From: Lasiosphaeria ovina
Lineage: Eukaryota; Ascomycota; Sordariomycetes; Sordariales; Lasiosphaeriaceae
Reading direction: 5' to 3'
Assembly (NCBI GenBank): GCA_033439765.1
Contig: JAULSN010000004.1
Span: 1,250,001-1,314,000, forward strand
Length of the DNA: 64,000 nt
Shown here: in pieces, positions 58,284 to 64,000 of the stretch
Layout of the letters: the number at the start of each line of letters is the position of its first letter
How positions within the stretch are numbered: the first letter of the stretch is position 1
Notes under the pieces: generated by a model
What the model saw: only the letters and a program-made list of their open reading frames with translations
Databases searched by the model: none
What the model was told of the DNA's origin: nothing
Translations under genes and position numbers: made by a program

Positions 58284-60517
58284 ATCTTGATGATGAATGA
58301 GAGATTAGTCTAGGACAGAGTTCAGAGAGTCGAGGTTGAGATTAAAGTAGAGATTAATTATACTTCATCACGCTGGCGTGTCTCGTTGCCATAAAAGGAT
58401 CGGTCTGACGTGAGGGGGGTTGAGCTTTTCATTACCATCCAATTCCGTGCTAGTCATGGACTGAGGCTCATTCAGAGGTATATGAGAATCTTGATTGTTT
58501 GGACAGGATCCTGGATGGTGGAATAAAGGAGACGGAGAAGGAATGCGGGATGCTCCTCTGTCATCGCTTAAAAATATATACATCAATTCGTTCTTTTGAC
58601 AGATTCAGTGTTTGGACTTGCAGGCTGGAATTTTGTAACTTGGAATTTCAAACCGTGGGATTTCTTTAATTTTTCGTGGCGTTCTAACGGCATGTCACAT
58701 TCCTTTCGAGACGATAAAATTTCCGTACGTGTCTCTTGTCCAAAGGATAAATACACCACTAGGATAGCATCAGTTTTCTCTTTTCTTTGAACGATCTAAG
58801 AGTTAGTGAAATAACCCTTTTATTTATTCGAGTGGAAGTTCCTAGTTTTGGCGGCGGTTAAAGACCGATGAATCTCAAATAGAAAAGCCATCCAAAAAAG
58901 GATATATCTACCTAGGTAGAACTCCACCATATCATTCGTTAACCAACATAATTTGAAAGAAATATCATCACATTTTCAGTCGTGCTCTCTAGACCCGCGA
59001 ACAGCTTGACAGTGCGGACATATTGCTTTCATTCCCGGAGTGGCCGCAACGCCCCCGTTGCATCCTTGCCACAAATCTCGCAGTCGCGAGAAATGTCACA
59101 AATGCCTGAAATCGGGAGGGGGCAAGCTTGGTCTTGAACCACTATAGGTAAGAAGCGGCAACCTCATTGGAGGGAAATCATAACTCCAGTAGGACGTATT
59201 GTTTAGGAACAGTCAAATGGCGCCATGAGAACCAATTTCTTTGGTCATAGCTAGGTCCTATAACATTTCCCTTATGACACCTTTTAACTCGTACAATACG
59301 CACATTGCCGTGGCGCTGACCCTATTAGCTCCAATATCCCGCCATGTGATATTGCTCACCGATTTTGCCTTATTGATAACAAAACGGGCCCGCGAAATTT
59401 GATCTAGGCATTCCTGAACCGGAGCTCTATGCCTTTCGAATAATCGATAATGGTCTGTGCGGGCATGTCAGAGCGAAGTTCCCTCGAGCACGGCCTTTTT
59501 GGCTGGCAGTCTGAGAACCGAAAGAAAAACGACTTACGGTGTGGTGGTACGAGCTCAAGAGATTCCTCAGCAATAGAGGACATCCCCACGAACAATTTGC
59601 CGGCGTTAGTTATCCACTTTTCCCTGTCTTTCCTGATTTCGAGGTACCATATCTCACTCGCAAAGCCTTTCCTGAAGGCGGAGAGAGCGACGCTCAGGCG
59701 GACCAATTCGCTAGGAAATGAATCGATGAGGTAAGTATCGACTTCCTCTAAGTCTAGGTCGTCTACCATGCATTTCTACGTGCATTCAATCGAGAATTCC
59801 GGAAAATTCAACGTTTCCAGTGTAAAGTGTCAATGTTCTTCTATCATTATGCACTCGAGATGCCAGGACTCGTTCTTATCGTTTAGAAACTTTTTTCCGC
59901 GTAATATCCCATGGTTGGAACTAGAAACTTATAAGTATATAGGCGTATGGCCGGGGCTTTCCTACTTAATGATCCACTTAATAAGTCTCTTCTCTTGAGG
60001 CTCTATTAGCCTGCGTTAAGTTTAGAGGCTCTCTTCCTTGGCAGGGATACATTTGAGCCTATTCTTTAATATTGTATACGGTACGCGGTTCTTTTAAGCA
60101 GCCCAACGAATAGAAAGCTTATTATCCGTAACACCTAGGTAGGCATTCGCCATATCGTCATCGGTATAGGTAGGCATTGTGGTAGTACAACAGTATACAC
60201 ACTCGAAGGTAGGGACCAGGAAACACAAGGGAGCTAAGTTGCAATTAATTTACGACGAGCAGGATGAATTTGTAGGGCCTGTGGGCTGACAAATTTATTT
60301 TAAGCTTAATCTACATGCATACGGCTAAATAAATCTGTCAACGGCCTGTGAATAGCTTCAGAATTGACTACGTAGTTGTTGTTCAAAGGTGTAGTGTTTC
60401 AGTGTAAAAGGGGTGATCGGGTGGTAGGGTGATCGGGTGGGGGGTGGAGTAAAGGAAAAGTAGCAAACTAGCACGACTGCAGACGAAACCCTCGCCAATA
60501 TTTTTGTCCCGATCCCC
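58284..60517. other. long AT-rich intergenic region
   Basis: Mostly non-coding, AT-rich, with CCTAGGTAGG-type motifs at 58911 and 60134 and a second TAGGTAGGCATT copy at about 60168. A possible small gene lies at 59404-59769 and is listed separately. Confidence 0.5.
59404..59769 (-). CDS. possible small protein of unknown function
   Basis: A 121-codon frame from ATG 59769 with natural-looking composition: MVDDLDLEEVDTYLIDSF, SVALSAFRKGFASEIWYLEI, KWITNAGKLFVGMSSIAEES. A GTAAGT at about 59538 after LELVPPH might start an intron with acceptor CTGCCAG. Splicing there gives a shorter C-terminus. No family is recognised, there are no homology motifs, and it lies in an AT-rich region. It could be a decayed fragment. 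Confidence 0.25.
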   Translation of the reverse strand: MVDDLDLEEVDTYLIDSFPSELVRLSVALSAFRKGFASEIWYLEIRKDREKWITNAGKLFVGMSSIAEESLELVPPHRKSFFFRFSDCQPKRPCSRELRSDMPAQTIIDYSKGIELRFRNA

Positions 60518-61678
60518 TTAAGCCACCCTGTACACCATCTTGTACCCAGACACGGCCTGCTGGCGAATAACATCGATACCGTGGACAACACCGTCCCACC
60601 CGCCCGGCATGAGCCTGACGGGGTGGGGGTCGAGCAGGGCGCGGTCGAGGAGGGACTGGACGGCGGCGTAGGCGGCGACGCCGAAGCGGCGGTGGTCGGG
60701 GGCGGCGTCGCGGCCGTAGGCACCGTCGATGGCGAGCTTGCGGCCGAAGACGGTCGGGGCCATGACCCACGAGGCGTCGACGGTCAGGGCGCGGGTCTGC
60801 GCCACGGCGGCGCGGAACGGCTCCAGCGAGCAGTAGCGGCCGCCGGCGCGCCCGATGGCGCCGTAGCAGAGCTGCGTCGTCTCTGCCGTCGCCACGCAGT
60901 CCAGCGCGTGGCCCAGCTCGTTATTGGTGTAGGCGCGGATCTCCGCCGCCACGTCGGCCGCCGACGCCGCGCCGTAGTCAAAGGCCTTCTCGGCGCCGAA
61001 CCGCCGCACCAGCTCGAAGTTGGCCGGCGAGCACGTCGCGATGGGCCGGAGCCCCGCCAGCTTCAGGAGCTGGATCGCCCGCGTCCCCGTGGCCGTGCTC
61101 CCGCCGGCGACGAGGACAAAGCAGCCGCTGCGCTGCGACAACGCGGGCAATCCGGTTCCCTGCCCCTCCTCCGCGAGCCCCCTAGCCTCAGCAAGCTGCT
61201 CCAGGGTGGCGGGCACGCGCAGCTCGAGCCAGAGGGCCATGGTGGCCGTGGTGACGCCGAGGCCGAGGGTGGCAGCGTCCTCGAAGCTCATGTTGTCGGG
61301 GATCTTGAGCAGCAGGTCGGCCGTGGCGCCGACGTACTGGGCAAATGCGCCGACGTCGGGCCGCAGCTTGTTCATGCCGTGGACCATGCCGGCCACGCGG
61401 TCGCCGACCTGCAGCCGGCCCGACTTGAGCACGTCCACGCCCAGCGCCACCACGGTGCCGGCAAAGTCGTCGCCGTGGATGGCGCCCGGCGTGGCGCTGT
61501 AGTCGAGCATCTTGGCGTCGGCCGGGTTAATGGCCACAGCGGCCGTGCGGACGATGGCCATGTCGGGCGCCAGCGCCGGCACTGGCGTGTCGTGCCGGAC
61601 CGTCACCCGGCCTGGCCCCTGTGCCACGATCGCTGTCTGCTCCTTGGGCAGCGACAAGATGGGGTCGGCGGACGGCAT
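60518..61678 (-). CDS. trans-acting enoyl reductase (zinc-free MDR family)
   Basis: Intronless 386-residue medium-chain dehydrogenase/reductase of the LovC type, which reduces enoyl intermediates on a partner PKS or PKS-NRPS lacking its own ER. Features: QGPGRVTVRHDTPVPALAPD, VAINPADAKMLDYSATPGAI, HGDDFAGTVVALG, VGDRVAGMVHGMN, FAQYVGATADLLLKIPDNMSFEDAATLGLG, a nucleotide-binding GGSTATGTRAIQLLK, then AGLRPIATCSPANFELVRRFGAEKAFDY, and HALDCVATAETTQLCYGAIGRAGG. The catalytic-zinc ligands of alcohol dehydrogenases are missing, as expected. These segments closely follow the trans-ERs of fungal PKS-NRPS clusters. Its location 3.9 kb from an ER-less PKS-NRPS and the motif pair in its promoter make partnership very likely. 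Confidence 0.95.
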   Translation of the reverse strand: MPSADPILSLPKEQTAIVAQGPGRVTVRHDTPVPALAPDMAIVRTAAVAINPADAKMLDYSATPGAIHGDDFAGTVVALGVDVLKSGRLQVGDRVAGMVHGMNKLRPDVGAFAQYVGATADLLLKIPDNMSFEDAATLGLGVTTATMALWLELRVPATLEQLAEARGLAEEGQGTGLPALSQRSGCFVLVAGGSTATGTRAIQLLKLAGLRPIATCSPANFELVRRFGAEKAFDYGAASAADVAAEIRAYTNNELGHALDCVATAETTQLCYGAIGRAGGRYCSLEPFRAAVAQTRALTVDASWVMAPTVFGRKLAIDGAYGRDAAPDHRRFGVAAYAAVQSLLDRALLDPHPVRLMPGGWDGVVHGIDVIRQQAVSGYKMVYRVA

Positions 61679-62920
61679 TGTGTTGGCTGTGGTGAACAGT
61701 CAGTGTACAGAAAGTGTACAGAAATCCAATATTGTTATCGACGTCAAAGGTGGTGGTGCACTCGCAAAGAGTCGGGCGGGTCGAGGTTGATGTGAGACTA
61801 ATCTAGATTCTCATCCCAACAAGGCCCGGCGTGATGGAGCGAGGGGCTGCGCATGCCACACGTGGTAGCATAATCCCAAGTTTCGTCTCTCTGCTGACGC
61901 AGGATCCATCCTGCGTAGTCTGCACGCACGACCTGCAAATGCAAGCAGTGTCGCAAAGCCACCCACTGTTTAAATGCCCGAAAGTCGGAGACCAAGTACC
62001 TAATCAAGCTAAGATACTTTTGGCCGCCTTGGCAGGTATTCCGACTGCCGAAATCCGCCGAATCCGCAACCAGTGAGGCGGATGGCATAATTGGCCGACC
62101 GCTCCCTAGAATGTTATATAACGTACATAAGGTGATTGGTCCCCACACGGCAGGCAAATTCGAGTGGAATCTGGCATCTGTAAGCGTGCATGTCAGCCTG
62201 TGGCACAAGACACTGACGCATGCCTTTTTGGAATCCAAGTTTGGGACAAGTATTGACCGCCGGGCTAACTAATACTCCGTATTTGACGGGAAATGTGCAA
62301 TGGCTATCAGCAGTTGGCTTTAGAGAGTTTTGGATAAATTCAAACCACAGAAGGCATTGTGAAGTCTCCGTGAAGCTTGTTTGGCAAAAAATTAATATTC
62401 ATCATCCTGGATTGTTGTGAGAAGGAAACGAGTTCAATTTATAGGTGATGCCTTTACTGGTGCACTGTTCTTGGTCCAAGTCGCTACAGCACCAACGGAT
62501 ATGTCCATGGCTCTCCATTGTAAAGGTAAATACATATTTTGGTTCAAGCATGCACAACTACTCCGATGATATTGAATAGTTCAGGTACCATTTTAAAGCT
62601 CTAGAGATTGACTGGGAATCCAAAGAAATGCCAATGCCGATGCTATCTACGATATCCTGTGAAGTAGTTAGGCAAGGAACAGGCGCGTCAACAACGCATT
62701 GGTGGCGCAGATCTATACCTACAACGGCGTAGGGCTTACATGCTAAAAAGCATATTTGATACTTGCACAATGCCGGCCTTCCGTCCTTCTGTCTTTCTTC
62801 CTTCTTCAATCAACCTCTTTTGACCTCAATTCCACTAAATTTACGCAGAGAACCCGGAGTACCACACACGCGACAATGTGACACGTTGACCACCGCGCCC
62901 TTGGAACCTCTGGTTGATCC
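61679..62920. other. intergenic between trans-ER promoter and MFS 3' end
   Basis: Upstream of the trans-ER (-) and downstream of the MFS gene (-). It includes the paired TTCGGC sites at 62047-62062. No supported gene. Confidence 0.5.
62047..62062 (-). promoter_or_regulatory. direct repeat of TTCGGC upstream of the trans-ER
   Basis: On the minus strand, read toward the trans-ER gene, the sequence is ATTCGGCGGATTTCGGCAG. It holds two TTCGGC cores ten bases apart, 370-385 bp before the ATG. Same core as the sites in the PKS-NRPS and P450/O-methyltransferase promoters. Confidence 0.5.
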
Positions 62921-64000
62921 TCAAGCCATAGGAATTTCCGCTTGCTTCCCCTTGACGCTCCGCCACTCGACGAAGACGCAACCAAAAATGGTAAACGCAG
63001 CCATGGCAGTAGAAACCAAAAACACCCTTGTCAGAGCCTCGTTGTAGCTCAGAATAATACCCGGTAGCTCGTCTGCGGAGAAGTTAGACTCGAGCCCTGT
63101 TGCGCCCGCGTTGAGTACGCTCGTGGGGTCAATGGCCGGCACATATTGGGCCAGCGCCTGGACTAGGTGGTTGGTGAAGACGGTCTGGCCGACGGAGACG
63201 AACATGGCACCGCCCATGGACTGCGTGAAGACAATAAGCGAGGCGCCAACGGCCACGTCATCGATGTCCAGCACCGTCTGCACCGCCACAACAGGCTGCT
63301 GTAGGCACATGCCGACCCCGACGCCGAAGACGATCTGGTAGCCGATCCAGCTGGCCTGGCCCGTATCCGGCATCCACGTGCTCAAGAGACCGGCGCCCAC
63401 CGACATCAAGACGGTGCCGAGGATGAGGAACGGCGCGTACTGGCCTTGAGCCGTCACAGCGATGCCGGCCACGATGCTCAACAGCACGGCCGACAGCATC
63501 ATGGGCAGGTTGCGGATGCCCGAGCCGACGGCGCTGTCGCCCTTGACGCCCTGGAACCAGATGGGAATGAAGTAGACGGCAATGAAGAAGCTCGCGCCGA
63601 GCCCAAAGGCATACAGCGCCGATGCCCACACGGTGCGGCTGCGCAGGATGCGCGGCGGCACCGTGGCGTTCTCCTGCTGCCACGCCTGCACCGCGGCGAA
63701 GCCAAGCAGCAGCACGCCGCCCAGAACCAGCAGCGCCACGATGCGGCCGCTGGCCCACGTGTAATTGGTTCCGCCCCACTGCAACGCCAGAAGTAGGCAT
63801 ACGACGCCGGGCATAAGAAGAAGGGTGCCGAGGGGATCAAAGCGGGCGGCGCGGCGGCGCCACGGCTCGGCGGGCAGCCTGCGCTGCTTGGTCTCGGGGA
63901 AGAAGAAAGCGATGAGCACGGCCGTGACGCCTCCGATGGGCAGGTTGATGTAGAAGCACCAGCGCCAGCTCACCTTGTCGGTGAAAGCGCCGCCGAGCAG
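62921..64000 (-). CDS. MFS drug/metabolite exporter (DHA2, 14-TM type), 3' part
   Basis: C-terminal 359 residues of a major facilitator, open to the right window edge and truncated there. It begins within LLGGAFTDKVSWRWCFYINLPIGG, the conserved TM5 / motif C region of DHA2 drug:proton antiporters. It continues FFFPETKQRR, RFDPLGTLLLMPGVVCLLLALQWGG, GVKGDSAVGSGIRNLPMMLSAVLLSIVAG, GYQIVFGVGVGMCLQQPVVAVQT, and FTQSMGGAMFVSVGQTVFTNHL. It ends with a final TM and a short basic tail (EWRSVKGKQAEIPMA). No intron is seen in the visible part. Pumps of this kind commonly export the product of an adjacent biosynthetic cluster. That role is inferred from position 0.9 kb beyond the trans-ER promoter sites. 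Confidence 0.93.
   Translation of the reverse strand: MLGGAFTDKVSWRWCFYINLPIGGVTAVLIAFFFPETKQRRLPAEPWRRRAARFDPLGTLLLMPGVVCLLLALQWGGTNYTWASGRIVALLVLGGVLLLGFAAVQAWQQENATVPPRILRSRTVWASALYAFGLGASFFIAVYFIPIWFQGVKGDSAVGSGIRNLPMMLSAVLLSIVAGIAVTAQGQYAPFLILGTVLMSVGAGLLSTWMPDTGQASWIGYQIVFGVGVGMCLQQPVVAVQTVLDIDDVAVGASLIVFTQSMGGAMFVSVGQTVFTNHLVQALAQYVPAIDPTSVLNAGATGLESNFSADELPGIILSYNEALTRVFLVSTAMAAFTIFGCVFVEWRSVKGKQAEIPMA

Noticed and set aside
58284..60517. Transposon remnant in the AT-rich gap
   Set aside because: No terminal repeats, transposase or reverse-transcriptase motifs were seen; AT-richness alone is not evidence.

Overview
The window is nuclear DNA of a filamentous ascomycete, most likely a Sordariomycete. 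Genes are GC-rich and carry short introns (about 55-125 bp) with GTRNGT donors, CTAAC-type branch sites and YAG acceptors. Recognisable fungal families include HET, fungal rhodopsin-like, S28 peptidase, GH47, AA12 and a PKS-NRPS. A Pol III tRNA-Ala with an anticodon-loop intron is also present. Exon boundaries are hand-derived: each junction was required to keep frame and family motifs, and none has transcript support.

Left half (1-28 kb) is an ordinary chromosomal mix. It holds the 5' end of a PAP2 lipid phosphatase (-), an unknown Gly-tract protein (-), an SGNH hydrolase (+), tRNA-Ala(UGC) (-), an SsuA/THI5-like protein (-), a decayed HET-domain gene (+), an S28 peptidase (-), a GH47 mannosidase (+), a single-pass membrane protein (-), SRP54 (-), a secreted intradiol dioxygenase (-), a small ABM-like protein (-), an AA12-like PQQ sugar dehydrogenase (+) and a 7-TM rhodopsin-like protein (-).

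Right half (about 29.7-64 kb) is dominated by a secondary-metabolite locus. Its core is a 4118-residue hybrid PKS-NRPS (43982-56630, +) with order KS-AT-DH-MT-(inactive ER region)-KR-ACP-C-A-T-R. A separate trans-enoyl reductase (60518-61678, -) supplies the missing ER. Tailoring candidates are a berberine-bridge-type FAD oxidase divergent from the synthase, a divergent P450/O-methyltransferase pair, and an FAD monooxygenase with a TRI12-type MFS pump on the left. A DHA2-type MFS pump runs off the right edge. A gene of unknown family just downstream of the synthase appears frameshifted. I see no pathway transcription factor.

The most interesting non-coding signal is a TTCGGC-centred motif (roughly WTTCGGCRATT). 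It recurs six times between the FAD oxidase and the PKS-NRPS, three times in the P450/O-methyltransferase promoter, twice upstream of the trans-ER and once upstream of the unknown gene. It is absent upstream of the FAD monooxygenase and TRI12-type pump, which suggests a cluster-specific regulatory site and a left cluster border near 35.7 kb.
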